Position numbers and translations under genes: made by a program. A DNA stretch of 64,000 nt, from the NCBI RefSeq assembly GCF_002294995.1, contig NZ_NSGF01000010.1:62001-126000 (forward strand), in the 5' to 3' direction. The notes under the pieces are model-generated. The model was not told the origin of the DNA and made no database searches. It saw only the letters and a program-made list of their open reading frames with translations. The DNA comes from Mesorhizobium sp. WSM3860. GTDB taxonomy: Bacteria > Pseudomonadota > Alphaproteobacteria > Rhizobiales > Rhizobiaceae. Shown one piece after another: positions 37,537 through 47,684 of the stretch (its first letter is position 1; the number at the start of each line of letters is the position of its first letter).

Positions 37537-37681
37537 GTGCCAATAGGAACTTTTCTAATCCCTATATCTTGTTGCAGATTACGGCTTGGCGCGTCGATTG
37601 GACGCGAGCGATGCGCTGTGGCACTTTCGATTTGGCATTCGGTCCGGCTGCCGGATGGTCCGTTTGAGGGGACATTTGGTC

Positions 37682-38965
37682 ATGAATATCCTGTTGAAAC
37701 ACGTTCTCGAACGGCTGGTGCGGACCGGCGACCTCAAAGTGACCGGGCCGAAAGGCTCGACGCATAAGTTCGGCGACGGCAGCGGCGAACCCGTACACAT
37801 CCACATCAAGACCACCCATGCCGAGCGCGCGATCACCTTCGATCCGATGCTGGCCGTGCCTGAAGCCTATATGGACGGCGAACTGGACATCCCCGAGGGC
37901 GGCGTCCTCGGGGTGATGCGGATCGCCTTCCAGAACATGGGCAGCGGCGGCATCGACGTGACCTGGTCGAAGGCCATCGAGGGTCTGCGCCATGCCTTCC
38001 GCCGCCTGCAGCAGATCAACACGGCGTCGAGATCACGCCGCAACGTGCAGCGCCACTACGACCTCTCCGGCGAGCTCTACAAGCTCTTCCTCGACGAGGA
38101 CATGCAGTATTCCTGCGCCTATTTCGAACAGCCCGACATGACGCTGGACGAAGCGCAAGTCGCCAAGAAGCGCCACATCGCCGCCAAGCTGAGACTCAAA
38201 GCCGGCCAGACGGTGCTCGATATCGGCTCCGGCTGGGGCGGCCTCGGGCTTTATCTCGCCAAGGCCTTCGACGTCGACGTGCAGGGCGTGACACTGTCCA
38301 CCGAGCAGCAGGGCGTCTCCACCGACCGCGCGCATGCGCTGGGCCTGCAGGACCGCGTGCATTTCGACCTCAAGGACTATCGCGCGCTCAATGAACGTTT
38401 CGACCGCATCGTCTCGGTCGGCATGTTCGAGCATGTCGGCGTCAACCACTACCGGACTTTCTTCGACAAGTCGGCGACGCTGCTCAAGCCCGACGGCGTG
38501 ATGCTGCTCCACACCATCGGCCGCTCCGGCGTGCCGTGGGCGACCAGCGCCTTCATCCGCAAATACATCTTCCCGGGCGGCTACGTCCCGGCGATGTCGG
38601 AAGTGCTGCCGGCGATTGAGAAATCAGGCCTTATCGTCACGGACATCGAGATTCTCAGGCTCCACTACGCCGACACGCTGAAGCATTGGGGCCAGCGCTT
38701 TGCCGCCAACCGCGACAAGGCGAAGGCCATCTATGACGAGCGCTTCTGCCGCATGTGGGAGTTCTACCTTGCGGCCTCGGAAGCCGCCTTCCGCTGGCAG
38801 GACCTGGTGATCTTTCAGTTCCAGCTCGCCAAGAAGAACGACACGTTGCCGATGACGCGCGACTATATGGCCAAATGCGAGAAGGCGCTGGAATTGCGCG
38901 ACCTCGGCCATCAGGAGCCGGCGACGCCGGCGGTCAAACCGAGCCGCCGCAAGAAGGTGGAATAG
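37682..38965 (+). CDS. cfa: cyclopropane-fatty-acyl-phospholipid synthase
   Basis: A 427-aa SAM-dependent enzyme that adds a methylene group to unsaturated phospholipid acyl chains. SAM site VLDIGSGWGGLGLYLA near residue 180, QHYDLS-like RHYDLSGELY, the DEDMQYSCAYF motif, and the active-site GGYVPA region. The ATG at 37682 has GAGGGG about 9 nt upstream. Rhizobia make lactobacillic acid this way in stationary phase and acid. Confidence 0.92.
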   Translation: MNILLKHVLERLVRTGDLKVTGPKGSTHKFGDGSGEPVHIHIKTTHAERAITFDPMLAVPEAYMDGELDIPEGGVLGVMRIAFQNMGSGGIDVTWSKAIEGLRHAFRRLQQINTASRSRRNVQRHYDLSGELYKLFLDEDMQYSCAYFEQPDMTLDEAQVAKKRHIAAKLRLKAGQTVLDIGSGWGGLGLYLAKAFDVDVQGVTLSTEQQGVSTDRAHALGLQDRVHFDLKDYRALNERFDRIVSVGMFEHVGVNHYRTFFDKSATLLKPDGVMLLHTIGRSGVPWATSAFIRKYIFPGGYVPAMSEVLPAIEKSGLIVTDIEILRLHYADTLKHWGQRFAANRDKAKAIYDERFCRMWEFYLAASEAAFRWQDLVIFQFQLAKKNDTLPMTRDYMAKCEKALELRDLGHQEPATPAVKPSRRKKVE

Positions 38966-39007
38966 AACGGCGGCGATTGCCGCTTGCCATTGCCGCCTGA
39001 CGCCACG

Positions 39008-39036
39008 AAAAAGGTCTCGTTCGCGAGGCCTTTTTT
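39008..39036. terminator. bidirectional terminator abutting ynfA
   Basis: A run of A residues, the stem GGTCTCG (39013-39019) with CGAGGCC (39024-39030) around a TTCG loop, then TTTTTT that touches the ynfA ATG. It should end the cfa transcript. Its 3' arm also carries GAGG at 39025-39028, the only ribosome-binding site for ynfA. Confidence 0.8.
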
Positions 39037-39360
39037 ATGAACTACCTGATCTACATCGCGGCCGCGCTTGCCGAGATCGCCGGCTGCTTTTCCTTCTGGG
39101 CCTGGTGGCGGCTGGCGAAGTCGCCGCTCTGGCTGGTGCCGGGCTTGGCCTTGCTGGCATTGTTCGGCTTCCTTTTGGCGCTGGTCGACACGAGCGCCGC
39201 CGGTCGCGCTTACGCCGCCTATGGCGGCATCTACATCGCCGCTTCGCTCGGCTGGCTTTGGCTGGCCGAAGGCATGCGCCCCGACCGTTTCGACCTCGCC
39301 GGCGCCGCGCTCTGCATCGTCGGCGCCTCGGTGATCCTGCTCGCGCCAAGAGGAGCCTGA
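39037..39360 (+). CDS. ynfA: YnfA family small membrane protein (UPF0060)
   Basis: A 107-aa protein with four hydrophobic helices. [32 protein letters not shown] and [17 protein letters not shown] are the family hallmarks. YnfA is an SMR-like transporter of uncertain substrate. The ATG at 39037 is directly after a terminator T-run, and the full family length needs this start. Confidence 0.9.
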   Translation: MNYLIYIAAALAEIAGCFSFWAWWRLAKSPLWLVPGLALLALFGFLLALVDTSAAGRAYAAYGGIYIAASLGWLWLAEGMRPDRFDLAGAALCIVGASVILLAPRGA

Positions 39361-39361
39361 A

Positions 39362-40330
39362 TTGGAACTGCCCACCGCGCTCCGGCAAGGCGTCGACAGC
39401 CTGCTCGAAAAGGTATCGCTGCCGGCGCTGAAACAGGCCGCGAGAACGCTTTCGGAACGCTATCGCGCCGAGTTGCGTGACGGCCGCCTGCATATGGGCG
39501 AAGACATGGCGGTGAAGGCTTACCTGGCGACCAGGCTGCCCGCCACCTATGCCGCCGTTCGCGCTTGCCTCGACGCGCTGGCCGATGCCCATCCCGATTT
39601 CCAGCCGAAAAGCCTGCTTGATATCGGCGCCGGGCCTGGCACCATGCTTTGGGCCACAGCTGATACCTGGCTGGAGCTCGAACAGGCGGTTCTGGTCGAG
39701 GCAAGCGCCGCGGTGCGTAAGGTCGGCCAGTCGCTGGCCGCCGGCGCGATCGCGGCCCGCACGAGCTGGGTAGCCGGCGACGCCACCATCGATCTCGATG
39801 GTCTCGACCCTGCGGACTTGGTCAGCGCCGCCTATGTCCTGGACGAGATCGCGCCGGCCTCGTTGCCAAAACTCGTCGACCGGCTCTGGCGATTGACGGC
39901 CGACACGCTCCTCATCGTCGAGCCCGGCACGCCGGCCGGCTGGCAGCGTATCCTTGCCGCGCGCCGGCAGCTCATCGAAGCCGGCGCGCACGTCTTGGCG
40001 CCCTGCCCGCATGAAGCGCCTTGCCCGCTCATTGCGCCCGACTGGTGCCATTTTTCCCGCCGCGTCGCGCGTTCGCGGCTGCATCGGCTCGCCAAGGACG
40101 CCGACGTGCCGTGGGAGGACGAGAAGTTCATCTACCTCGCCGCCTCGCGACTGCCGGCGCCGCAGCGCGCCTCCCGGGTGATCGCGCCGCCAAAGGGCGG
40201 TTCGGGCAAGGTCGTCGTGCTCAAGCTCTGCCAGCCCGACGGCCATGCCGGCGAGCGCCTCTCCAGCAAGCGCGACGGCGAATCGTTCAAAGCGGCGCGG
40301 CGGGCGGACTGGGGCGACACGCTTGGCTGA
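39362..40330 (+). CDS. Rsm22-family ribosome-associated methyltransferase-like protein
   Basis: A 322-aa protein of the Rsm22/METTL17 family (COG5459). SAM-site motif LLDIGAGPGT is near residue 82. A Cys-rich cluster CPHEAPCPL...DWCHFSRR near 217-236 matches the iron-sulfur ligand region of METTL17/Rsm22, which acts in small-subunit assembly. TTG at 39362 is chosen because AGGAG lies 6 nt upstream, overlapping the ynfA end. Catalytic activity is not established for the family. Confidence 0.82.
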   Translation: MELPTALRQGVDSLLEKVSLPALKQAARTLSERYRAELRDGRLHMGEDMAVKAYLATRLPATYAAVRACLDALADAHPDFQPKSLLDIGAGPGTMLWATADTWLELEQAVLVEASAAVRKVGQSLAAGAIAARTSWVAGDATIDLDGLDPADLVSAAYVLDEIAPASLPKLVDRLWRLTADTLLIVEPGTPAGWQRILAARRQLIEAGAHVLAPCPHEAPCPLIAPDWCHFSRRVARSRLHRLAKDADVPWEDEKFIYLAASRLPAPQRASRVIAPPKGGSGKVVVLKLCQPDGHAGERLSSKRDGESFKAARRADWGDTLG

Positions 40331-40601
40331 GCCGCTTTGTCATCCCGGGTCGAAGCGACACGGCGCAGACGAGGATTGCCACGACTGATATGGCCAGCAT
40401 CGTATTTTCCTGTTTTGTTCTCGCTCGGGACCCGCTACGGTTGCGCCCTTCGATTCGAGTCAATGACGATTCTTTCCACGGAAAAATTTTGGTTGTGAAT
40501 CGCGAGCATCGAAGCCAGTTGGAACCTCACTGTTGCAGATAAGTCAGCACCGATTTGTCCAATTCTGATATCGAAAAGGCGGGATCGAAATCGGGGACAT
40601 C

Positions 40602-42092
40602 ATGGCTGAAGCAGCGCGCAAAATCGGCGTGGCGGAGCAACCGCTTTATCGCGAGGCACCGAACAACATCGAGGCCGAGCAGGCGCTGCTTGGCGCCATA
40701 CTGGTCAACAACGACGCCTTCTACCGCGTCTCGGATTTCCTCAAGCCCGCCCATTTCTACGAGCCGCTGCACCGTAAGATTTTCGAGGTGGCTGCCGAAC
40801 TCATCCGCATGGGCAAGATCGCAACGCCGATCACGCTGAAGACCTTCCTGCCGGCGGAAGAGAAGGTCGGCGACATGACGGTGGCGCAGTATGTCGTGCG
40901 GCTCGCCGTCGAGGCGGTCACCGTCGTCAACGCCGCCGATTACGGACGCGCCATCTACGACCTCGCCACGCGCCGGGCGCTGATCACCGTCGGCGAGGAC
41001 ATGGTCAACATCGCCTATGACGCGCCGGTCGACATGTCGCCGTCGGAGCAGATCGAGGACGCCGAGCGGCGCCTGTTCGAGCTCGCCGAGACCGGCCGCT
41101 ACGACGGCGGCTTCGAGAGCTTCAACGATGCGGTCAAAACCGCAGTCGACATGGCCAACGCCGCCTATATGCGCGACGGCCATCTGTCAGGCATCGCCAC
41201 GGGCCTGCGCGATCTCGACCGCCGCATGGGCGGCCTGCAGCCTTCCGACCTGATCGTGCTTGCCGGGCGCCCGGGCATGGGCAAGACCTCCTTGGCCACC
41301 AACATCGCGTTCAATATTGCCGAGGCCTATCAACCGGCACAGCAGGCCGACGGCACCTTCAAGGCGGCCAATGGCGGCGTGGTCGGCTTCTTCTCGCTCG
41401 AAATGTCGTCGGAACAGCTCGCCACCCGCATCATCTCCGAGCAGACCGAAATCTCGTCATCGAAGATCCGCCGCGGCGAGATATCCGAGATGGATTTCGA
41501 GAAGCTGGTCGCCTGTTCGCAGACGATGCAGAAGATCCCGCTGTTCATCGACCAGACCGGCGGCATTTCTATCGCGCAGCTCTCCGCCCGGGCGCGGCGG
41601 CTGAAGCGCCAGCGCGGCCTCGACCTCATCGTCATCGACTATATCCAGCTGATGCAGGGCTCGAGCGCGCGCGCCTCGCAGAACCGCGTGCAGGAAATCA
41701 CCGAAATCACCACGGGGCTGAAGGCTTTAGCCAAGGAGCTCGGCGTGCCGATCATCGCGCTGTCGCAGCTGTCGCGTCAGGTCGAAAGCCGTGACGACAA
41801 GCGGCCGCAGCTCTCGGACCTGCGTGAATCCGGCTCGATCGAGCAGGACGCTGACGTGGTGCTGTTTGTCTACCGCGAGGAATACTACCTCAAGAACCGC
41901 GAGCCGAAGCTCGGCACCGACGAGTACATCAAGTGGGAAAACGAGATGAACGAGGCGCGCGGCAAGGCCGAGTGCATCGTGGCCAAGCAGCGCCACGGAC
42001 CGACGGGCACCGTCAGCCTTGCCTTCCACGGCGAGTTCACACGATTCTCCGACCTGGCGGAAGAGCATCATTTACCGGAGAGGTTTGAGTAG
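40602..42092 (+). CDS. dnaB: replicative DNA helicase
   Basis: A 496-aa hexameric helicase. N-terminal DnaB_N (residues ~20-120: [18 protein letters not shown]), then the RecA-like core with Walker [23 protein letters not shown] as Walker B, and [13 protein letters not shown]. No intein is present. The 271-nt gap upstream holds no gene. The order dnaB-radA-cvpA-purF is conserved in rhizobia. Confidence 0.97.
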   Translation: MAEAARKIGVAEQPLYREAPNNIEAEQALLGAILVNNDAFYRVSDFLKPAHFYEPLHRKIFEVAAELIRMGKIATPITLKTFLPAEEKVGDMTVAQYVVRLAVEAVTVVNAADYGRAIYDLATRRALITVGEDMVNIAYDAPVDMSPSEQIEDAERRLFELAETGRYDGGFESFNDAVKTAVDMANAAYMRDGHLSGIATGLRDLDRRMGGLQPSDLIVLAGRPGMGKTSLATNIAFNIAEAYQPAQQADGTFKAANGGVVGFFSLEMSSEQLATRIISEQTEISSSKIRRGEISEMDFEKLVACSQTMQKIPLFIDQTGGISIAQLSARARRLKRQRGLDLIVIDYIQLMQGSSARASQNRVQEITEITTGLKALAKELGVPIIALSQLSRQVESRDDKRPQLSDLRESGSIEQDADVVLFVYREEYYLKNREPKLGTDEYIKWENEMNEARGKAECIVAKQRHGPTGTVSLAFHGEFTRFSDLAEEHHLPERFE

Positions 42093-42139
42093 GCGCGTGG
42101 TCGCGACGGCTACAAAGGTGACGGGCGTAGGCGCTCTAC

Positions 42140-42302
42140 GGCGCCCCCCTCTGTCCTGCCGGACATCTCCCCCACGAGGGGGGAGATTGGCCGTCATCCG
42201 CGCCGACATTTTTTTCTGCAACGCTGAAAATTGGCGAAATCCGTCGTGCCGTCTGATCTCCCCCCGTGTGGGGGAGATGTCCGGTAGGACAGAGGGGGGC
42301 GC
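42140..42302. repeat. long inverted-repeat element between dnaB and radA
   Basis: Left arm 42140-42188 and right arm 42254-42302 are near-perfect reverse complements of about 48 nt, starting GCGCCCCCCTCTGTCCTGCC and containing GGACATCTCCCCCAC. The central 65 nt is unrelated. Related arms occur at 47918, 48148, 48768, 56428-56574 and 61098. It looks like a MITE-like or REP-like rhizobial palindrome with no open frame inside. Confidence 0.85.
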
Positions 42303-42343
42303 GAAGGAACGCGACGTCCGCCAGAAGCCGAAAAGGTAGCAGC

Positions 42344-43762
42344 GTGGCCAAATCGCGCGTTCAGTTCATCTGCCAGAATTGCGGCTCGGTGCATCAGCGC
42401 TGGGCCGGCAAATGCGACGCCTGCGGCGAGTGGAACACGCTGGTCGAAGAAGGCACCGCAGGCGGCATCGGCTCGGGGCCCGCCAACACCCGCAATGTGC
42501 GCAAGGGCCGCGCCGTGGTGCTCACCAGCCTGGCCGGCGATATCGAGGACGCGCCGCGCATCGTCTCCGGCATCGGCGAGCTCGATCGCGCCACCGGCGG
42601 CGGCTTCGTGCGCGGCTCCGCACTTCTGGTCGGCGGCGATCCCGGCATCGGCAAGTCGACGCTGCTGACGCAGGCCGCAGCTGCTTTGGCCTCGAAGGGC
42701 CACCGCATCGTCTATGTTTCGGGTGAGGAAGCGGTGGCGCAGATCAGGCTGCGTGCTCAGCGCCTCGGCGTCGCCTCGACGCCTGTCGAACTCGCGGCCG
42801 AGACCAATGTCGAGGACATTCTCGCGACAATCGCCGACGGCAAGCGGCCGGATCTGGTCATCCTCGATTCCATCCAGACGCTGTGGACCGATCTTGCCGA
42901 TTCGGCGCCCGGCACGGTCACCCAGGTGCGCGCGGCCGCCCAGGCGATGATCCGCTATGCGAAATCCACAGGTGCCGCGATCGTGCTCGTCGGCCACGTC
43001 ACCAAGGAAGGCCAGATCGCCGGCCCTCGCGTCGTCGAGCACATGGTGGACGGCGTGCTCTATTTCGAGGGCGAAGGCAACCATCATTTCCGCATCCTGC
43101 GCACGGTGAAGAACCGTTTTGGGCCGACCGACGAGATCGGCGTCTTTGAGATGTCGGACAAGGGCCTGCGCGAGGTCGCCAATCCATCCGAGCTGTTCCT
43201 CGGCGAGCGGCATGCGAAATCGCCCGGCGCCGCCGTGTTCGCCGGGATGGAAGGCACAAGGCCGGTGCTGGTCGAGATCCAGGCGCTGGTGGCGCCCTCC
43301 TCGCTCGGCACGCCGCGCCGCGCCGTCGTCGGCTGGGACGGCGCGCGGCTCTCCATGGTGCTGGCGGTGCTCGAAGCGCATTGCGGCGTCCGTTTCGGCC
43401 AGCACGACGTCTATCTCAACGTCGCCGGCGGCTACCGAATCTCGGAGCCGGCGGCCGACCTCGCGGTTGCCGCAGCATTGGTTTCGTCGCTCACCGGTCT
43501 TGCCCTTCCCGCCGATTGCGTCTATTTCGGCGAAATCAGCCTTTCGGGCGCGGTGAGGCCGGTTGCGCATGCGCAGCAGCGCCTTAAAGAGGCCGAAAAG
43601 CTGGGTTTCGGAAGCGCGGTGCTGCCGCTTGGCAGCGAGGAAGTCGTTGGCGGTAATGGGGCCGGGGGAATCGCGGCCGGCGCTTTCCAGCCCACCGAGC
43701 TTGCCGACCTGGTGGCGCGCATAGCCGGCTCACGGCGCAGCCGCGCCGACGAGGGGGAGTGA
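42344..43762 (+). CDS. radA: DNA repair protein RadA
   Basis: A 472-aa RecA-like branch-migration helicase. N-terminal zinc finger CQNCG...CDACGEW (residues ~12-30), Walker A GGDPGIGKST, the RadA motif VKNRFGPTDE, and a C-terminal Lon-like domain (GGYRISEPAADLAVAAAL). The start is GTG at 42344, giving MAKSRVQFICQNCGS. It lies just past the palindromic element. Confidence 0.95.
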   Translation: MAKSRVQFICQNCGSVHQRWAGKCDACGEWNTLVEEGTAGGIGSGPANTRNVRKGRAVVLTSLAGDIEDAPRIVSGIGELDRATGGGFVRGSALLVGGDPGIGKSTLLTQAAAALASKGHRIVYVSGEEAVAQIRLRAQRLGVASTPVELAAETNVEDILATIADGKRPDLVILDSIQTLWTDLADSAPGTVTQVRAAAQAMIRYAKSTGAAIVLVGHVTKEGQIAGPRVVEHMVDGVLYFEGEGNHHFRILRTVKNRFGPTDEIGVFEMSDKGLREVANPSELFLGERHAKSPGAAVFAGMEGTRPVLVEIQALVAPSSLGTPRRAVVGWDGARLSMVLAVLEAHCGVRFGQHDVYLNVAGGYRISEPAADLAVAAALVSSLTGLALPADCVYFGEISLSGAVRPVAHAQQRLKEAEKLGFGSAVLPLGSEEVVGGNGAGGIAAGAFQPTELADLVARIAGSRRSRADEGE

Positions 43763-43789
43763 TGCAGCTCATGATGTGGGGCGAAAGAC

Positions 43790-44470
43790 ATGCCGATTAC
43801 GCTGCTTGACGGAATTCTCGTTGGCTTCACCCTGGTCTCAGCAATGCTTGCCATGGTGCGCGGCTTTTCCCGCGAGGTGCTGTCGGTGGTGTCGTGGGCA
43901 GCGGCGGCGGCGGCGGCCTTCTTCTTCTACAAGCCGGTCCTGCCCTACGTTCAGCCCTATGTCGACAACGACAAGATCGCCATGGCCGCGGCGGCCGGCA
44001 TCGTCTTTGTCATCGCGCTGATCGTCGTCTCGGTGATCACCATGAAGATCGCCGACTGGATCATCGATTCGCGCATCGGCGCGCTCGATCGCACGCTCGG
44101 TTTCCTCTACGGCGCGGCGCGCGGCATCCTGGTCGTCGCGGTGGCGCTATTGTTCTTCAACTGGCTGGCCGGCGCCAAGGCGCCCGCTTGGGTGGCAAAC
44201 GCCAAGTCCCGGCCGCTGCTCGAGACGATCGGAGCAAAGCTCGAAAGCGTGCTGCCCGAGAACACGGAAGAGCTGGTCAACAAATATACGCGTAAGGGCA
44301 CGCCCCAGGCGGGCGCGCCGGCGACCACCGACCAGCCCGCGGCCGAACCGCCGGCGACCGGCGACGACAACGCGACGGCACCCGACGACAGCGAAGGCGA
44401 AGCGCCGGCCGACAATGAGCCGGCACCAGCCCCTGCGCCGGCTCCCGCCACTCCGGCACCGGCAAACTGA
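43790..44470 (+). CDS. cvpA: CvpA family membrane protein
   Basis: A 226-aa protein with four hydrophobic helices in residues 1-125 (MPITLLDGILVGFTLVSAML; REVLSVVSWAAAAAAAF) and a Pro/Ala/Asp-rich cytoplasmic tail. CvpA is encoded next to purF in E. coli and rhizobia and affects envelope integrity. It ends before a perfect hairpin at 44476-44497. Confidence 0.9.
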   Translation: MPITLLDGILVGFTLVSAMLAMVRGFSREVLSVVSWAAAAAAAFFFYKPVLPYVQPYVDNDKIAMAAAAGIVFVIALIVVSVITMKIADWIIDSRIGALDRTLGFLYGAARGILVVAVALLFFNWLAGAKAPAWVANAKSRPLLETIGAKLESVLPENTEELVNKYTRKGTPQAGAPATTDQPAAEPPATGDDNATAPDDSEGEAPADNEPAPAPAPAPATPAPAN

Positions 44471-44475
44471 AGTTC

Positions 44476-44497
44476 AGGCCAGCGCCAGCGCTGGCCT
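44476..44497 (+). terminator. hairpin between cvpA and purF
   Basis: AGGCCAGCG at 44476-44484 pairs with CGCTGGCCT at 44489-44497 across a CCAG loop. There is no T-run. It may separate cvpA from purF, which has its own promoter. Confidence 0.5.
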
Positions 44498-44527
44498 CAA
44501 GCATTTATGAATGCGGCATCGCGTGCG

Positions 44528-44556
44528 TTGCGTTCGATGAGCGATCGCCTTATATG
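44528..44556 (+). promoter_or_regulatory. putative purF promoter
   Basis: TTGCGT at 44528-44533, a 17-base spacer, and TATATG at 44551-44556. The -10 contains the first in-frame ATG of purF (44554), so a transcript from here would start after it. That favours the ATG at 44584 as the true start. Confidence 0.5.
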
Positions 44557-44583
44557 GCGGTTTTAGCGGAGCTTGAGCCCCAG

Positions 44584-46065
44584 ATGGCAGACTCAACGGC
44601 AGACGCAGGCAAAGTCCTTTCCGCCGAGGCCGATGACCATTTCCATGACGAGTGCGGCGTGTTCGGCATTTTCGGCCGCCAGGACGCGGCAGCCATCGTC
44701 ACACTCGGGCTTCACGCACTCCAGCATCGCGGCCAGGAAGCCGCCGGCATCGTTTCCTATGACGGCACCCAGTTCCACGTCGAGCGTCATGTCGGGCTGA
44801 TCGGCGACACCTTCACCAAGCAGAACGTCATCGATCGCCTGCAGGGCAACCGCGCGATCGGCCATACCCGCTACGCCACCACCGGCGGCGCGGGCCTGCG
44901 CAACATCCAGCCCTTCTTCGCCGAGTTGGCCGAAGGCGGCCTTGCGGTCGCCCATAACGGCAACCTCACCAATGCGCTCACCGTCCAGCGCGCATTGCAG
45001 AAACAAGGCTCGATCTTCTCCTCCACTTCCGACACCGAAACGCTGCTCCACCTGGTCGCGACCAGCAAGGAACGCGATTTGAACTCGCGTTTCATCGATG
45101 CCGTTCGCCAGGTCGAGGGCGCCTTCTCGCTTGTCGCGATGACGGCCAAGAAGATGATCGGCTGCCGCGATCCGCTCGGCATCCGTCCGCTGGTTCTCGG
45201 CGACCTCGACGGCGCCTGGATCCTAGCTTCGGAAACCTGCGCGCTCGACATCATCGGCGCCCGCTTCGTGCGCGACATCAAGCCGGGCGAGATGGTGGTC
45301 ATCACCTCCAAGGGCATCGAGAGCCTGTTTCCGTTCGAACCGCAGAAGACCCGCTTCTGCATCTTCGAATATGTCTATTTCGCGCGGCCGGATTCCTCGG
45401 TCGAGGGCCGCAATGTCTATGAGGTCCGCAAGCGCATCGGCGCGGAGCTGGCGCAAGAAAACCCGGTCGAGGCCGACATCGTGGTGCCGGTGCCGGATTC
45501 CGGCACGCCGGCCGCGATCGGCTTCAGCCAGGCCGCCGGCATTCCCTTCGAGCTCGGCATCATCCGCAACCACTATGTCGGCCGCACCTTCATCCAGCCG
45601 GGCGATTCCATCCGCCACATGGGCGTGAAGCTCAAGCACAACGCCAATCGCCGCATGATCGAGGGCAAGCGCGTGGTGCTGGTCGACGATTCCATCGTGC
45701 GCGGCACCACCAGTCAGAAGATCGTGCAGATGGTGCGCGATGCCGGCGCGAAGGAAGTGCATATGCGCATCGCCTCGCCGCCGACCAGCGCATCGTGCTT
45801 TTACGGCGTCGACACGCCGGAGAAGTCTAAGCTGTTGGCGTCGCGCATGTCGGTCGAGGAGATGGCCGAGTTCATCCGCGTCGATTCGCTCGGGTTTTTG
45901 TCGATCGACGGGCTCTACCGCGCCGTTGGCGAGGCGCGCCGCGACAACGACCAGCCGCAATTCTGCGACGCCTGCTTCACCGGCCAGTACCCTACCCGCC
46001 TGCTCGACTTCGAAGGCCACGACAACGTGCGCACGCTGTCGCTGCTGGCGAGCGGCGGCTCGTAA
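44584..46065 (+). CDS. purF: amidophosphoribosyltransferase
   Basis: A 493-aa first enzyme of purine synthesis. A propeptide MADSTADAGKVLSAEADDHF is followed by the catalytic Cys in HDECGVFGIFG, so it is the self-processing type. The PRPP loop VVLVDDSIVRGTT and C-terminal FCDACF (CxxC) indicate the 4Fe-4S form of B. subtilis. ATG 44584 has GGAG 12 nt upstream. ATG 44554 lies inside the likely -10. Confidence 0.95.
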   Translation: MADSTADAGKVLSAEADDHFHDECGVFGIFGRQDAAAIVTLGLHALQHRGQEAAGIVSYDGTQFHVERHVGLIGDTFTKQNVIDRLQGNRAIGHTRYATTGGAGLRNIQPFFAELAEGGLAVAHNGNLTNALTVQRALQKQGSIFSSTSDTETLLHLVATSKERDLNSRFIDAVRQVEGAFSLVAMTAKKMIGCRDPLGIRPLVLGDLDGAWILASETCALDIIGARFVRDIKPGEMVVITSKGIESLFPFEPQKTRFCIFEYVYFARPDSSVEGRNVYEVRKRIGAELAQENPVEADIVVPVPDSGTPAAIGFSQAAGIPFELGIIRNHYVGRTFIQPGDSIRHMGVKLKHNANRRMIEGKRVVLVDDSIVRGTTSQKIVQMVRDAGAKEVHMRIASPPTSASCFYGVDTPEKSKLLASRMSVEEMAEFIRVDSLGFLSIDGLYRAVGEARRDNDQPQFCDACFTGQYPTRLLDFEGHDNVRTLSLLASGGS

Positions 46066-46092
46066 GCCGGTCCACCCCACGGAATCGCTCGC

Positions 46093-46836
46093 ATGACCCT
46101 CGACCTTTCCGGCCGCGTCGCGGTCGTCACCGGCGCCTCGCGCGGCATCGGCTACTTCATCGCCAGGGAACTGGCCGCCGCCGGCGCGCATGTCGTCGCG
46201 GTCGCCCGCACTGTCGGCGGGCTGGAAGAGCTTGACGACGCGGTCAAGGCCGACGGCCGCGGACAGGCGACGCTGGTGCCGCTCGACCTCGCCGACATGG
46301 CGGGCATCGACCGGCTGGGCGGCGCGATCCACGAGCGCTGGGGAAAGCTCGACATCCTGGTCGCCAATGCCGGCATCCTCGGGGTGATCTCGCCGATCGG
46401 CCATGTCGAAGCAAAAACCTTCGAAAAGGTGATGACCATCAATGTCACCGCTACCTGGCGCCTGATCCGCACGGTCGACCCGCTGCTTAGGCTCTCCGAT
46501 GCCGGCCGCGCGATCATCATGTCCTCCAACGCGGCGCATTCGGCGCGCGCCTTCTGGGCGCCCTACGCCGCTTCCAAGGCCGCGGTCGAGACGATGATGC
46601 GCTCCTGGGCGCATGAGACCGAGAGCCTGTCGCTTCGGGTCAACGCCGCCGATCCAGGCGCCACCCGCACGGCGATGCGCGCCCAGGCCATGCCGGGCGA
46701 GGATCCGGAGACGCTGCCGCATCCTTCCGAGATCGCCAAACGCATCGTGCCGCTGGCAAGCCCGGACTTGAAGGAAACCGGGCTGATCTTCCAGGCCAAG
46801 CACAACCGTTTCGTCGCCTATCGGCAGCCGGAATAA
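46093..46836 (+). CDS. SDR family oxidoreductase
   Basis: A 247-aa classical short-chain dehydrogenase. TGASRGIGYFIA at residues ~14-25, NAGILG near 92, the active-site S in MSSNAAHSARAFWA, and Y-x3-K in YAASKAAVE. Family resembles E. coli YciK. Substrate unknown. It begins 27 nt after purF and may share its transcript. Confidence 0.87.
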   Translation: MTLDLSGRVAVVTGASRGIGYFIARELAAAGAHVVAVARTVGGLEELDDAVKADGRGQATLVPLDLADMAGIDRLGGAIHERWGKLDILVANAGILGVISPIGHVEAKTFEKVMTINVTATWRLIRTVDPLLRLSDAGRAIIMSSNAAHSARAFWAPYAASKAAVETMMRSWAHETESLSLRVNAADPGATRTAMRAQAMPGEDPETLPHPSEIAKRIVPLASPDLKETGLIFQAKHNRFVAYRQPE

Positions 46837-46912
46837 ACCTGCCTCAAGGCGGATGAAACAAGCCTCCGGCTACGTTCTTCGAATGTAGAACATTCGAAAT
46901 CGGAGGACCGAC

Positions 46913-47554
46913 ATGCGCAGACTTCTTCTCGTTGCCGCCACCGCCATTGCCGCCGCACTTGCCGCCACGGCAGGCGCGGCGCTGTCGCAAGACGCCAAGA
47001 TGAGCTTCTTCGTCACCAGCGTCGGCTCCGGCAAGGGCGCCGATCTCGGCGGCCTCAAGGGTGCGGACGCGCATTGCGCCTCGCTGGCAGAAGCGGCCGG
47101 CGTCAGCGGCAAGACTTGGCACGCTTATCTCTCCTCCAGCGCCGAGGATGCGCGCGACCGCATCGGCAAGGGTCCCTGGTTCAATGCCAAGGGCGAGAAG
47201 ATCGCCGACGACGTCGCCTCGCTGCACAGCGACGCCAACGCCATCACCAAGCAGGCGGCGCTGACCGAGAAGGGCGAAGTCGTCAACGGCCGCGGCGACA
47301 AGCCCAACCGGCACGACGTGCTGACCGGCTCGAAGCCCGACGGCACCAAGATCGCCGAGCAGACCTGCGGCGACTGGACGATGAGCGGCGCCGAGGGCGT
47401 CGCGATGGTGGGCCATCACGACCGCATGGGGCTCGACGATTCGGCAGCGGCCAAGTCGTGGAACTCCTCGCATGCCTCGCGCGGCGGCTGCAGCCAGGAA
47501 GCCCTCCAAGGCACGGGCGGCGACGGCCTGTTCTACTGCTTCGCTGTCGAGTAA
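46913..47554 (+). CDS. secreted lectin-like protein
   Basis: A 213-aa exported protein with signal MRRLLLVAATAIAAALAATA to ALS-Q. The mature part has the endostatin/lectin-like pattern FVTSVGSGKGADLGGLKGADAHC, a WHAYLSS strand, and C-terminal GGCSQEALQGTGGDGLFYCF, similar to DUF1554-type folds. Four Cys could form disulfides. Ligand unknown. A GGAGG site precedes the ATG. Confidence 0.65.
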   Translation: MRRLLLVAATAIAAALAATAGAALSQDAKMSFFVTSVGSGKGADLGGLKGADAHCASLAEAAGVSGKTWHAYLSSSAEDARDRIGKGPWFNAKGEKIADDVASLHSDANAITKQAALTEKGEVVNGRGDKPNRHDVLTGSKPDGTKIAEQTCGDWTMSGAEGVAMVGHHDRMGLDDSAAAKSWNSSHASRGGCSQEALQGTGGDGLFYCFAVE

Positions 47555-47684
47555 GCGTCCGGCCAACGGTCGTTCACGGGTCTGTGACCAGGGCGGGGGA
47601 GCGTGTGCCGCCGTCCTGCTTTCGCCGTTTGCCGGGAGTTGCTAGGATCGATCCGACTCCGACATCCAGCAAAGAGGAATTCCC

